Below are positions 17,549-26,900 of a DNA stretch of 53,006 bases, one piece after another; within the stretch, counting starts at the first letter, position 1; each line of letters starts with the position of its first letter. Source of the stretch: Oscillospiraceae bacterium (GTDB lineage Bacteria > Bacillota > Clostridia > UBA1212 > UBA1255); contig SVJD01000010.1 in NCBI GenBank assembly GCA_015069165.1, positions 1 through 53,006 of the forward strand, in the 5' to 3' direction. Under the pieces are notes generated by a model. That model worked only from the letters and a program-made list of their open reading frames with translations. It made no database searches and was not told where the DNA came from. The position numbers and the translations under genes are program-made.

Positions 17549-18409
17549 CAATAAATTTGAAAGTGCACCAAATTCTTCAGGAGATAAAACCTCTCCTCTT
17601 ATTCCCGCATTCTTACCGAGCTTCTCAATACACTGCGCTGCAATTTCACGAGTAACACCGAGATACGGTGCATTTGCCAGTGAATTTGCAAGCATTTTAC
17701 GTCTTTGACAAAAAGCCGCACGCACAACCTTAAAGAAATATTCTTGATTTTCAAGTTCAAACGGCGGTTCTTCGCGAAGTTTAAGCGTAATAACCGCAGA
17801 ATCCACACCCGGTTGAGGTATAAAGCAGTGAGGAGGCACGATAAATTCTATCTCCGCCTCAGAAAAATATCCCACAGTTACAGTAAGTGCTCCGTAATCC
17901 TTGCCGCCCGGCTTTGCAATCATCCTTTTTGCAACTTCTTTTTGTACCATAAATGTCATAGAGCGAAGTGCCGGCATTTTTTCTTCAAGGAAGTAAAAAA
18001 TAATCGGTGTAGTTATATAATACGGCAAATTTGCTACTACTTTTACATTTTTCAACGCACCGCCAGACTCCGCCATTCTTTGCGCTACTATTTCGCGTAT
18101 GTTGACCTTAAGAATATCGCCGTTTATAAGTTCTATATTATCATGCATATCGCACACAGCCTGCATAGGCGGTATCAAATTTTTGTCGATTTCTACCGCA
18201 ATGACAAGGCCCGCTTCATCGGCAAGCAAATCCGTCATAACTCCCAAACCCGGACCAACTTCCACCACAATGTCCTCTTTTGTAACATTGGCAGAATAAA
18301 CAATTTCCTGAACAACGGAAATGTCGTTCAGGAAATTTTGTCCGAAATTTTTAGCCGGCTTTATGCCGAAGAAATTCATGCGATCTTTTGTATTAAACTT
18401 CTGATCCAT
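17528..18409 (-). CDS. rsmA: 16S rRNA dimethyladenosine transferase RsmA
   Basis: Dimethylates two adjacent adenines near the 3' end of 16S rRNA using SAM. The 293-residue protein has KNFGQNFLND at the N-terminus, VEVGPGLGVMTDLL as the SAM-binding motif, and NLPYYITTP as the catalytic motif IV. FCQRRKMLANSL and a helical C-terminal domain follow. All are typical of KsgA/RsmA. It lies directly after the YabE-like gene and after tatD on the same strand, the order known from Bacillus. The usual rnmV gene between yabE and rsmA is absent from this position. Confidence 0.96.
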   Translation of the reverse strand: MDQKFNTKDRMNFFGIKPAKNFGQNFLNDISVVQEIVYSANVTKEDIVVEVGPGLGVMTDLLADEAGLVIAVEIDKNLIPPMQAVCDMHDNIELINGDILKVNIREIVAQRMAESGGALKNVKVVANLPYYITTPIIFYFLEEKMPALRSMTFMVQKEVAKRMIAKPGGKDYGALTVTVGYFSEAEIEFIVPPHCFIPQPGVDSAVITLKLREEPPFELENQEYFFKVVRAAFCQRRKMLANSLANAPYLGVTREIAAQCIEKLGKNAGIRGEVLSPEEFGALSNLLLHNSQF

Positions 18410-18431
18410 TTATTTTCCTCACTATTTTAAA

Positions 18432-19502
18432 TTAACCTCTCAAAGCGAATATATCAACGCTCTGATCCTCAAGAACATACACAGACACATCACGGACACC
18501 GAAACGATTACAATCATATTCGCTTTCCATAAACAAGTCAATTCTCATGTTTTTAATAGATCCGCCTGTATCCCAAGCAATGCAGTATCCGTAGTCTGCA
18601 ACTCCGGCAACATTGCTCTTAATGTAGAGCTTTGTTCCCAAAGGAATGAGTCTCGGGTCAACCGCAACAACGCCTTCTCTTGCTCTGTTTCCCGAAGCCG
18701 TTGAATAGCCCCAGTTCTCAGGTGTAGGAGAATATGCTGTCGCTGTCATGTTATATGTTTTTGAATAACTGTCATTAAAACCTCTGTTATTTGTGAAGTA
18801 AACTTTTGTTCCTACTGCAACAACTTTGTTTACCGGTGCAGTTTCAACTTCAGAAATGAGTTCTCTTGAAACTTCTACACCGTCTTCATATTTTACGGAA
18901 TACTTTCTTGTTACGAAACCGTCTTGACCTTCTGTCGCAACTTCTGATTCACCTTTATAAAGAGTTGAATCATCTACGTAAATTGTTTCGTACGGAAGCG
19001 TTTCTTTTTCTTCAACTACTTTTGTCGATACAATTACAACAGTAATCTCATCGCCATCCTCTGCCGTACCATCAGAATTTCCGCCTATAACTACATCGGA
19101 ATCTCCGACTTCTATGCCGTTTTCATCAAGAGCATCGGAAATGTTGTCCGTGTAAGTTTTAATAACTTTTTCATCGCCTGCCATTGAAACAAAAAGTGTA
19201 ATCGGTCTGGAAACGGAAATAACACCATCAACATTATCAATATCGGCTGACAAAGAATAATTTACTTTATCTTCTGATGAAAGAACAATACCGGCATCCT
19301 TGATTGCATCTGAAACAGTTTCTGCACGTGTTGTAATCTCGTACAACTGTCCGTCAACGCTGACAGTAACTGTTCTGAAATCTTTAGTGAAGAGGCAAAC
19401 CGCCAAACAAAGCGAAACTCCCATTACACCAAAAAGTATAGCCGTATATTTAACAAAACCTAAAGACTTTTTTATTGTTTTGATTTGCTTTCGAATACTA
19501 AT
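18432..19502 (-). CDS. YabE-like protein: DUF348 repeats, G5 and 3D domains
   Basis: A secreted or membrane-anchored cell-wall protein of about 356 residues. It has an N-terminal basic stretch and a hydrophobic anchor, two DUF348 units (VTVSVDGQLYEITTRAETVS and ITLFVSMAGDEKVIKTYTDN), a G5 domain (from about KVVEEKETLPYETIYVDD), and a C-terminal 3D domain with TATAYSP, VAVDPRLIPLGTKLYI and the Asp-containing AWDTGG and MRIDLFM blocks. Such proteins are likely murein hydrolases related to resuscitation-promoting factors. The first ATG (19424) has no ribosome site and would start inside the hydrophobic segment. The frame is open upstream with no ATG, GTG or TTG. ATT at 19502, six bases after GGAGAG, gives a normal start M-SIRKQIKTIKK, so ATT is proposed. 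Confidence 0.82.
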   Translation of the reverse strand: MSIRKQIKTIKKSLGFVKYTAILFGVMGVSLCLAVCLFTKDFRTVTVSVDGQLYEITTRAETVSDAIKDAGIVLSSEDKVNYSLSADIDNVDGVISVSRPITLFVSMAGDEKVIKTYTDNISDALDENGIEVGDSDVVIGGNSDGTAEDGDEITVVIVSTKVVEEKETLPYETIYVDDSTLYKGESEVATEGQDGFVTRKYSVKYEDGVEVSRELISEVETAPVNKVVAVGTKVYFTNNRGFNDSYSKTYNMTATAYSPTPENWGYSTASGNRAREGVVAVDPRLIPLGTKLYIKSNVAGVADYGYCIAWDTGGSIKNMRIDLFMESEYDCNRFGVRDVSVYVLEDQSVDIFALRG

Positions 19503-19552
19503 ACAAATCTCTCCAATCTTTCTTTTTCTTTTTGCAAAAATTGCATTTTATT

Positions 19553-19585
19553 GTACTTTACGACTTTCGTCCTAAAGCCGCGTAC
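19553..19585 (-). other. Leader hairpin with GAAA tetraloop
   Basis: On the minus strand CTTTA-G-GAC and GTC-G-TAAAG pair around a GAAA tetraloop, with GTAC on both sides able to extend the helix. It sits in the untranslated region before the YabE-like gene, about 50 bases upstream of the proposed start. It has no T-run, so it is not a terminator. Confidence 0.45.
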
Positions 19586-19592
19586 GGTGTAA

Positions 19593-19621
19593 TTTTATTA
19601 TAAAACCGCAACCGGTGTCAA
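19593..19621 (-). promoter_or_regulatory. Candidate promoter of the YabE-like gene
   Basis: A consensus TTGACA (19616-19621, minus strand) lies about 115 bases before the proposed start. The matching -10 is unclear: TATAAT at 19597-19602 gives only 13 bases of spacing, and ATAAAA at 19593-19598 gives 17. The rest of the gap back to tatD (19622-19699) shows no gene and no clear terminator. Confidence 0.35.
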
Positions 19622-19699
19622 CTTTTTAACGCCATTTTGCAAAATTTCATGCACCGTGCTAGCAACTTGAACAAAAACTCCTGTGGAAAATACTGCTTT

Positions 19700-20497
19700 T
19701 TAGTGCAATCTGCCAAAAACTCTCAAAGCGTTTTCTGTGGTCAATCGACAAATATAGTCATAAGACACATCAAGAATCTCTGCCATTCGTCTTGCTGTAT
19801 ACACCGTATATGACGAATCATTTCTTTTTCCTCTGTACGGCACAGGAGTCAAATACGGGCTGTCCGTTTCTATTAAAATCCTCTCCCTCGGCATTGCTTT
19901 TACAGCTTCTGCCAGTCTTACCGCATTTTTAAAAGTAATTACTCCGCCTACAGAAAAACTCATATTCAATTCAGTAAAATCTCTCACCATTTCCGCACTG
20001 CCGGAATAGCAATGCAAAACATTTTCTACCTTGCCGGAAACATTTTCTTTAAGTACATTAAGTGTATCTTGATGAGCTTCCCTATCATGTACAACAAGCG
20101 GTAATCCCAAGTCCTCCGACACATTGATATGCTCAATAAAATTCACTTTTTGCAAAGCTTTCAGTCTCAAAACTTCCTCCGGATTATCTTTAGGCAACCA
20201 ATAATAATCCAACCCCGTTTCGCCGACACCTACAGCTTTCGGTTCATTTATTATGAGTTCTTTGATTTTTTCGATAGTTTCAGGTGTATATGTTTCTGCA
20301 TATTCAGGATGAATGCCCAAAACACAGTAAAAATCCTCATATTTTTTTGCAATTTCAAGAGAGCGAAGCGAAGTTTCGTAATTTGTTGCCGCATTGATTA
20401 TGCTTTTAACACCTGCTTCTTTTGCCCTTTTAAGACACTCCCCTAAATCCTTCGAAAAAGCCTCATCGTCGTAATGTGCGTGCACATCGATAATCAT
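19700..20497 (-). CDS. tatD: TatD family metal-dependent hydrolase
   Basis: A TIM-barrel hydrolase of the TatD DNase family, 265 residues. Metal and active-site residues are all visible: the HAH pair at residues 6-8, GVGETGLDYYW with Glu, LVVHDREAH with His, LHCYSGSAE with His, and ETDSPYL with Asp. Members are 3'-5' exonucleases or deoxyribonucleases. It sits immediately downstream of the acyl-ACP thioesterase (28 bases) and upstream of the YabE-like gene, matching the tatD-yabE-rsmA order of Bacillus. Confidence 0.93.
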   Translation of the reverse strand: MIIDVHAHYDDEAFSKDLGECLKRAKEAGVKSIINAATNYETSLRSLEIAKKYEDFYCVLGIHPEYAETYTPETIEKIKELIINEPKAVGVGETGLDYYWLPKDNPEEVLRLKALQKVNFIEHINVSEDLGLPLVVHDREAHQDTLNVLKENVSGKVENVLHCYSGSAEMVRDFTELNMSFSVGGVITFKNAVRLAEAVKAMPRERILIETDSPYLTPVPYRGKRNDSSYTVYTARRMAEILDVSYDYICRLTTENALRVFGRLH

Positions 20498-20525
20498 ACG
20501 AAAACAGCCCTCCTTAATATATATA

Positions 20526-21311
20526 TCACTTTATAATGCATTGTATGCCCTCTTTACCGTCTGCAAAAACGCTTCTTATACAGTACGAGCCTTCTTCATC
20601 TTGTGCGCACTCTATTTTAACGACGCGCTCCTCATCAGGCATTTTCACAAATTCATCAAGTGCAATTTCGTGTTTGTATTTTATATCTATTGAAGAAATT
20701 TGTTTTCCTTGCGCAAAAAACTCTCCCGGCAAGGCATCTTCTGCCCACTCAACATATTTTGCGTTATTCACATGGCGGTTATAGTCAAAGTCATTGTAAG
20801 ACGGAATCCTACTGCTGCTTGTCACTTTTTCGCTTTCAAAAATATCCGGCGAATACATGGCACCTTTCGGAAGTGAATAAGGTTCCTCGCGAGAAACCAC
20901 CTCAGGGAAAACAATTCCGTATTCAGAAGGGCGTACAACAGTGCGTTTTTCTATATTAAACAACGCCCACTGGGAAACCGCACTGCCCAAAATTTTGCCG
21001 TCAATACTTTCAACTGTAAAATAACGTGTAAGAATAGCTTTCATGTTTTTATTCGGCCATGTTCTGATGACTATTTCTTCACCTGCAGAGGGATGCGCTG
21101 TCATTTCAAAACGTATTCTGGATAAAATATAGCAAACATTGTATTTTTCCATTAAATCTTGTCTTGCACAGCCAAATTCTACACATTGGTCATTCGCGAT
21201 GTCTTGTGTAAGAGAAAAAATCGCAGACATTTTTAATTTATTATTCAAGTCAACATCTCGCGCGAGTAATTGTATTCTTTTTGTATAAGTACCGTCGTTG
21301 TTTTGTCCCAT
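20526..21311 (-). CDS. Acyl-ACP thioesterase
   Basis: Releases fatty acids from acyl-ACP. The 261-residue protein has two hotdog domains. The N-terminal one includes VCYILSRIRFEMTAHPSAGEE and the C-terminal one carries DFDYNRHVNNAKYVEWAED. That block has the Asn and His of the FatA/FatB-type catalytic set. Bacterial members occur widely in Clostridia and probably adjust membrane fatty acids. The ATG at 21311 follows a weak AGGTTAG site. It is followed closely by tatD and may share its transcript. A gene remnant lies just upstream. Confidence 0.88.
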   Translation of the reverse strand: MGQNNDGTYTKRIQLLARDVDLNNKLKMSAIFSLTQDIANDQCVEFGCARQDLMEKYNVCYILSRIRFEMTAHPSAGEEIVIRTWPNKNMKAILTRYFTVESIDGKILGSAVSQWALFNIEKRTVVRPSEYGIVFPEVVSREEPYSLPKGAMYSPDIFESEKVTSSSRIPSYNDFDYNRHVNNAKYVEWAEDALPGEFFAQGKQISSIDIKYKHEIALDEFVKMPDEERVVKIECAQDEEGSYCIRSVFADGKEGIQCIIK

Positions 21312-21396
21312 ACAACACTAACCTTTCTTGAACATTTGCTTGTCCAAACACAACACCTTTACCGCAAGCCAAAAACACCTGTTCGATATTTTCAAC

Positions 21397-21501
21397 AAAT
21401 TCTTCAAAAAGTAGCTCCGGCAAACTATATTCTTTACTTCTATTATAAATTCTCGGGATTCCTGTTCCCCAAGATTCAATAATACGCATATATAGCAACA
21501 T
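21397..21501 (-). pseudogene. Remnant of an AlbA_2/AAA_4 ATP-binding regulator
   Basis: On the minus strand a short frame encodes MRIIESWGTGIPRIY followed by KEYSLPELLFEEF. This is the conserved C-terminal signature (IESWGTGIPRI...GLPEPEFEE) of AlbA_2/AAA_4-type ATP-binding transcriptional regulators. The remaining 400 or more residues of such a protein are absent, and the frame runs on into unrelated sequence over the acyl-ACP thioesterase start. It is best read as the 3' relic of a deleted gene. Confidence 0.6.
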
Positions 21502-21519
21502 TTATATATAGCATCCACC

Positions 21520-21643
21520 GATAATTATATCATAAAAACATCATACAATCAAAAGTAGATCAGTTACCTGGACGGGGTCAAGTTTCTTGGGATTTCATTT
21601 TTTTGCACGCCTTGCTTTCAGAAAAGTCGCTTTGTTACGATGG
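21520..21643. other. Gene-free spacer
   Basis: AT-rich spacer between the gene remnant and the tandem repeats, with no supported reading frame on either strand. It includes a more GC-rich patch, CTGGACGGGGTCAAG (about 21570-21584), that differs from its surroundings and might be an old insertion-sequence end. Nothing firm can be said. Confidence 0.3.
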
Positions 21644-21832
21644 ATTTTGTCTCTTTTTCATTTTGAGACAAAATCTCTAATTAGTGGTGCAGTGCTTTTT
21701 GTCTCGTTTTTCATTTCGGGACAAAACCTCCAATCGGGGTTGCACCCCTTTTTGTCTCTTTTTGCATTTGGAACGAAAAATCATCTCGCATAGCCACAAC
21801 CTTTTGTCTACATTTAATTTTCCGACAAAAAG
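21644..21832. repeat. About 53-bp tandem repeats carrying palindromes
   Basis: Roughly 3.6 direct copies with a 52-53 bp period start at about 21644, 21696, 21749 and 21802. Each opens with TTTTGTCTC (or a variant) followed by a T-rich TTTTTCATTT and an inverted copy such as GAGACAAAA or GGGACAAAA, so each unit can fold as a hairpin. A variable stretch follows that includes GGTGCAGTGC or GGTTGCACCCC. Copies decay from left to right. No conserved reading frame or transposase is present. Confidence 0.8.
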
Positions 21833-21864
21833 TTATTATGTGCTTGTTTGAAAACATATGCTTC

Positions 21865-23973
21865 TCAAAAGAATATTGCATATTCTTTGCCGTCATCAAC
21901 CAGCTTTATTGTTTTGGAGCCTTTTGCATTTTTTGTTACATTTATAATATATATAGAAGATTTATATTTATATTCTATTGTGTATCCTTTCCACTCTTTC
22001 GGAATGTTTGGCGTTATTACTACTTCGGCTTTACCTTCAACTTCGCTGTTTTTTACACTAAAACCTAAAACATCTTCAAGTATAACTTGATACATCCATG
22101 ACGAAGAACCCGTGTACCAAGTCCAACCGCCGCGCCCAACATTTTGACCGCTGTAAATATCCGCAGCTACAGCATAAGGCTCCGTTTTATAACGAGCAAC
22201 TTCCAGAGCAGTACGCGTATGATTTACAGGATTAATTATATCTATCATCTGTCTGCCTTTTTCAGCAAAATCCCCGCCCATTTTTAAAAATGATTTTGCA
22301 AGCCATATTGCGGCATGAGTATACTGCGCTCCGTTTTCACGTATTCCTGCAGGATAAGATGCAATATATCCAACATCTTCTATGGATTCTTCTGAAAAAG
22401 GCGGCGTAAGCAACTTGACTATTCCGTTTTCATAATCAGCAAGAAAACGCTCCGCCGACAATAGTGCAGTTTTCGTCCTTTCGTTATCTCCGAAGCCGCT
22501 TATAACAGCCCAGGACTGGGCAATAGAGTCAATCATACATTCCGCCGAACGGGAACTGCCCAAAACTCTCCCACTGTCACAAAAAGCACGCACATACCAA
22601 CTTCCGTCCCATGCAAATTTCTCTATATTTTCAGCAATTTTTTCTGCCTCTACTTGTAATTTGTGCCTATCTACGCCTGAATTCGGCACCAAAAGAGACA
22701 TTTTATTTAAAGCTTTCAAACAAAAACACAAAAACCACCCAAGCCACACACTTTCGCCCTTGCCCCGGAGCCCTACGCGATTCATTCCGTCATTCCAATC
22801 GCCGCCCATTATAAGGGGAATACCATGTTCGCCATAACGCATAGCAAATTTACACGCAAGCAAACAATGCGCAAAAAGGCTGTCTTTCTTCTCTGATTTT
22901 TGCGGTATTTCGTAGCGGTCAACTTCATTATAAGCAAGCGGTTCACTCTTAATATACGGCACTTTAACCCCAAGAATTTCGCTGTCACCGGTCACTTCCA
23001 CATAACGAAAAGTAACGTAAACGAGCCACAGCAAATCATCGCTGTACCTACTGCGTATGCCGGCATTTTCAGGGGGATGCCACCAGTGCTGCACATCGCC
23101 TTCTTCGTACTGTCTTGAAGCGTGATATAATATGCACTGACGCACCGCCGCCGCGTCAGTCTGCAAAAGCGCAAGGCTGTCTTGGAGTTGGTCTCTGAAA
23201 CCATACGCACCGCCGCACTGGTAAAAGGCGGTTCTTCCTTTTATGCGGCAGCTTACAGTTTGATATAAAAGCCGCCCGTTCATCATTAAATTTATGCTGT
23301 CGTCAGGCGTTTTTACGGAAATTCTTCCCAAATATTCCTGCCAATATATTTTTACTGCTTCCAAAGCATCGTCACAGGCTCTTATTTGTTTAAATCCCTC
23401 AAAAGCTTCGGCTTTTTCCGACAGCAAAAAGACAAACTCTGCTATGTCGCCTTTTTCGAGCTTCTTACTTTTCTTCTCAGAGCTGTAAACTGCATGTATG
23501 TGGGGCGTTTCGACGGAATACCTTACCTCTGCTTCGACTTTCTCGTCTGCCGTAATTTTAAGCAATGTGATTTTTACAGGTTTTCCGACGGGCACGAAAA
23601 CTGTGAGCGACCAATTTATTTTCTCATAAGAACCTTCAAAAGTAGAATATCCGAAGCCGTGGCGAGCGGTACATTCCGAAAAAGGAGAAATTTCTGTTTT
23701 TTTGCCGTCAGCAATTAAAACCATTTTTATCTTTTCATCGGAAATATCGTCTGCCGGGTCGCAATACCAACGTGTTATATGATTTTCACGGCTGTTACCT
23801 TGCCAAACATAACCGCCGCCCTTTTCGGAAATCAAAAATCCGAAAGGCTCTCCTTCTATATATGAAACACAATTTATCCAAGGCATCGGCGTATTCTTTA
23901 AAATTACATATTCTCCTGTTGTGGTGTCAAACCCGCCGTAACCGTTATAAAATTTCAAATTTTCACTATTCAT
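21865..23973 (-). CDS. GH94-type glycoside phosphorylase module, C-terminal part of a split NdvB-like synthase
   Basis: About 702 residues matching the C-terminal GH94 part of cyclic beta-1,2-glucan synthases. The N-terminal beta-sandwich begins FYNGYGGFDTTTGEYVI and PMPWINC, followed by GYVWQGNSRENHITRW. The (alpha/alpha)6 barrel has YQCGGAYGFRDQLQD, QHWWHPP, GGDWNDGMNRVG (catalytic Asp near 396), and NVGRGGWTWYTGSSSWMYQ. In NdvB this segment is fused behind the GT84 part; here it is a separate gene. It starts 11 bases after the upstream stop with its own AAAGGA site (ATG 23973; a TTG at 23994 would overlap). It probably trims or shortens glucan chains by phosphorolysis as a partner of the preceding protein. 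No signal peptide. Confidence 0.85.
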   Translation of the reverse strand: MNSENLKFYNGYGGFDTTTGEYVILKNTPMPWINCVSYIEGEPFGFLISEKGGGYVWQGNSRENHITRWYCDPADDISDEKIKMVLIADGKKTEISPFSECTARHGFGYSTFEGSYEKINWSLTVFVPVGKPVKITLLKITADEKVEAEVRYSVETPHIHAVYSSEKKSKKLEKGDIAEFVFLLSEKAEAFEGFKQIRACDDALEAVKIYWQEYLGRISVKTPDDSINLMMNGRLLYQTVSCRIKGRTAFYQCGGAYGFRDQLQDSLALLQTDAAAVRQCILYHASRQYEEGDVQHWWHPPENAGIRSRYSDDLLWLVYVTFRYVEVTGDSEILGVKVPYIKSEPLAYNEVDRYEIPQKSEKKDSLFAHCLLACKFAMRYGEHGIPLIMGGDWNDGMNRVGLRGKGESVWLGWFLCFCLKALNKMSLLVPNSGVDRHKLQVEAEKIAENIEKFAWDGSWYVRAFCDSGRVLGSSRSAECMIDSIAQSWAVISGFGDNERTKTALLSAERFLADYENGIVKLLTPPFSEESIEDVGYIASYPAGIRENGAQYTHAAIWLAKSFLKMGGDFAEKGRQMIDIINPVNHTRTALEVARYKTEPYAVAADIYSGQNVGRGGWTWYTGSSSWMYQVILEDVLGFSVKNSEVEGKAEVVITPNIPKEWKGYTIEYKYKSSIYIINVTKNAKGSKTIKLVDDGKEYAIFF

Positions 23974-23984
23974 ACAAAATCCTT

Positions 23985-26900
23985 TCAAAGCCAAAATACT
24001 AAATTTGATGCTTCTATTACAGGAACCGCTCCGTCACTGTTTTGGGGTGCAATTACAAAAATGTTACCTCGTACAGGGAAACATCCCCACATCCCCCTTT
24101 GCACAAGGTTATCAGCAAGTTCGTGTATGGGACTTATATAATCAGAGTCATCAAAAACCGTCAAAACCAAATCGAGTTTTATACCGCGAAAGCTGTAAAA
24201 ACACCACATTCGTACTAATTTTTCAACACGAACAGCATTTTCCGGCTTCTTTAGCATAACAGTTATTATAGGGTTGTCACCGGAAATGCCGAATTCCCAC
24301 AATTTTTGCTGTGTTTCACGAGAATATTTTTTTCTGCCGTACAAAAGTTTAGAAGCAAAACTCCTGAAATATTCCAAATCGCCTTTTTTGAAAGAAATAT
24401 GTTCTTTTTCAATCAAAGACCGCGTTCTGGCAAGTTCAAAAACTCTTTCTGTATTACTTAAAGCGGCTGTCTTTTCAAGTATTTCATTCTTTTCTTCGCA
24501 AACTCCCATAGCAAAAGAAACTTCCGTACTTCCTCCTGCCTCTACTCTCAATTTAAGATTAACGGCATAGCACGGATTAAGAACTGCACCTACATTGCCC
24601 GCAAGCAAAACCTCACTTTCTGAGCCGGTACTTTCAAAAACCATAGGTTTTTCTGTATTGTGGTTCCTGCCCTTAAAAGACAAAACATCTGTGTCATACA
24701 TTAAAGACTCCACTTTGTTTTTGTGCTCAAACGGCACATTTACATAAAAATAACTTTGAACATTCGCATCAGACGGTGTGTGTTTTCTTCGATAAGCACC
24801 CAAACACAACTCCGACTTTTCGTTCTTTATTACATCGGTAGTAACAAACATAGAAGAATATGACGGATGCGCTTCATAAGATGTCTTTTTATTTAACATA
24901 AGCCTGATATACACGGTCAAATTATCATATCTTTCCGTTTTGCCTTTATTTGTAATTTTTACCACTCGCATCTCTGCATTTTCTCCCGCACTTACACAAA
25001 CAGTTTGTGTTATTTCTGCACTTTCCGTCAAATATAAAAACTCACATGAAGCTGAATGAATTGTGCATTTTGCAGGTTTCAGCATTTGCCCGTTTAAATA
25101 CAACACCACACCCTCAGTCTCAATATTTTCTCTGTAAACATCCAAACCCGTTCCGCAATATTCAGAATAACTGTTGCCTTGCCCGTTTATAATTAAACTA
25201 TACTTACCATTAGAAAGTACCTCGGTGTCATTACCTGAAAGATTAATTGTATACTCTTGTTGTATTTCCTCTTTTTCCTTATTTTGTACAACATAGAAAT
25301 TCTTTTGCTGATTCGGCTTTCGAATAATTTCCTTCTTCGGCTTCTTTTTCTTAGGCATTTTTTCTGTCAGCATTACTTCTACAGCTTTCATCATAGGCAT
25401 TTCGGCGAAACCTTTTGAAACCATACCGTCAAACAGCAAATTTGCAATTCCGCAAAGGGACATTCCTACGTGATGCGCCATAAAACTCTCAACAATACCT
25501 TTACGTCCGGGCGTAAAATCAACTGCTTCATAATAGCCGTATTTTCCTTCCGCGCCCAAACGTGTAAACAGCAACATATTTTTATACGCCTCATTCGGAA
25601 TCTGTTTGCTCGCCATAATTGCGGCATACGGTGCAACTACAGCATCGTCATTGTGCATTCGTTTTACAGCTAACGACTTTAATCCGAACGCTCTGTATTT
25701 ATAATTCATATTTACATCAAAAGCGTTATAACCTGATTCAGAAATACCCCAAGGTCTGTCAGTTACCGCCTTTTGCTGGATATCAAGCATTCCGTAAATC
25801 GAATAGTAAAGCGAAGAATCATACGGAGAAGGCATAAACAATTCGGGAAGCAAATATTCAAAAACAGTACCCGACCACGAAAGGAGGACACTTCCGTCCT
25901 TGTTAAATCTTCGTGCAAGTGCCGAAAAATGTTCTGACTCAACATCACCTTTTGCCATGGCTATATATGAAGTCAAGCGGGCTTCTGACATAAGCATGTC
26001 GTAATACGAAGCCGAAAATTCGCCTCTGCTGTAATTGTATCCGATACATAAATGCCTATGCTGACTGTCATATAAAACACCAAAGTCCATTTCAAGTGCC
26101 AATTTTGTCAATTTTTTGGTTACATTTATGCTTTGTGTTTGTATATCAATCACTTCGCTTTTAAGATTTTGCTCAATTTCAGAAAGGCTGTCTTTTATTT
26201 TATATCGCAAAGAATGTGCATCTGCTTTTTCGTTTTTAACAAAATCGGCAACGGAAACATAATACCTGATTATTTTCAAAAACTCCTCTTTTAAATCAGC
26301 CGAAAAATCACATTTTGCTAAAAATTCCTCAAGCACATTCGTTTCTATCTGCGAATCTTTGTCCGCAATCTCATTCAGACAAAAAATCGTATCCAACAAG
26401 CCTTCCGCACTTCTTTTTATATACTTTTCAATACTGTCATTTTCTGCAAAGCTTTCCGTTAACCTGCTTGCCGTCAACAAGCAAGCCGCTAAATTTCCGC
26501 TGTCAACACAAGAAATATATCCCGGCTCCAAAACATCTAATGTTAAAGTATCATACCAATTAAAAATATGACCGTTCCACTTTTTAAGCCGTTCCAGCGT
26601 TTTTACTATGTTTTCAAGCCTCAAAAGAACTTCTCCTTGTGAAATATATCCCATACGGCCTGCAATTACTGTGGAAACGATTAAAAAACCTATATTGGTA
26701 GGAGATGTTCTGTGGGCAACGCAGTATACCGGAGCAAATTGAACATTGTCCGGCGGCAAGTAGTTTTCACTTTCTATAGCATAATCTTCATAAAAAGCCC
26801 ATATTTTTCTCGCTGTAATACGGAATTTTTTTATTTGTTCAGGACTTAGTTTTTGTTGTTCGACGGGACTTTTTCGTGAAGAAAAATATACTGCGTACGG

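Noticed and set aside
19503-19699. c-di-AMP (ydaO-type) riboswitch before the YabE-like gene
   Set aside because: This RNA class often precedes cell-wall hydrolase genes, but the likely transcript leader is only about 90 bases and shows none of its conserved segments. Only a short GNRA-loop hairpin is seen.
21644-21832. CRISPR array
   Set aside because: The period is about 53 bases throughout, units differ from each other, and there is no separation into constant repeats and variable spacers. No cas gene lies in the window.
23973-23994. Simple frameshift in ndvB
   Set aside because: The second reading frame has its own AAAGGA site and ATG at a domain boundary, and the two frames do not run on through each other with conserved sequence. 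A read error cannot be excluded but is less likely.
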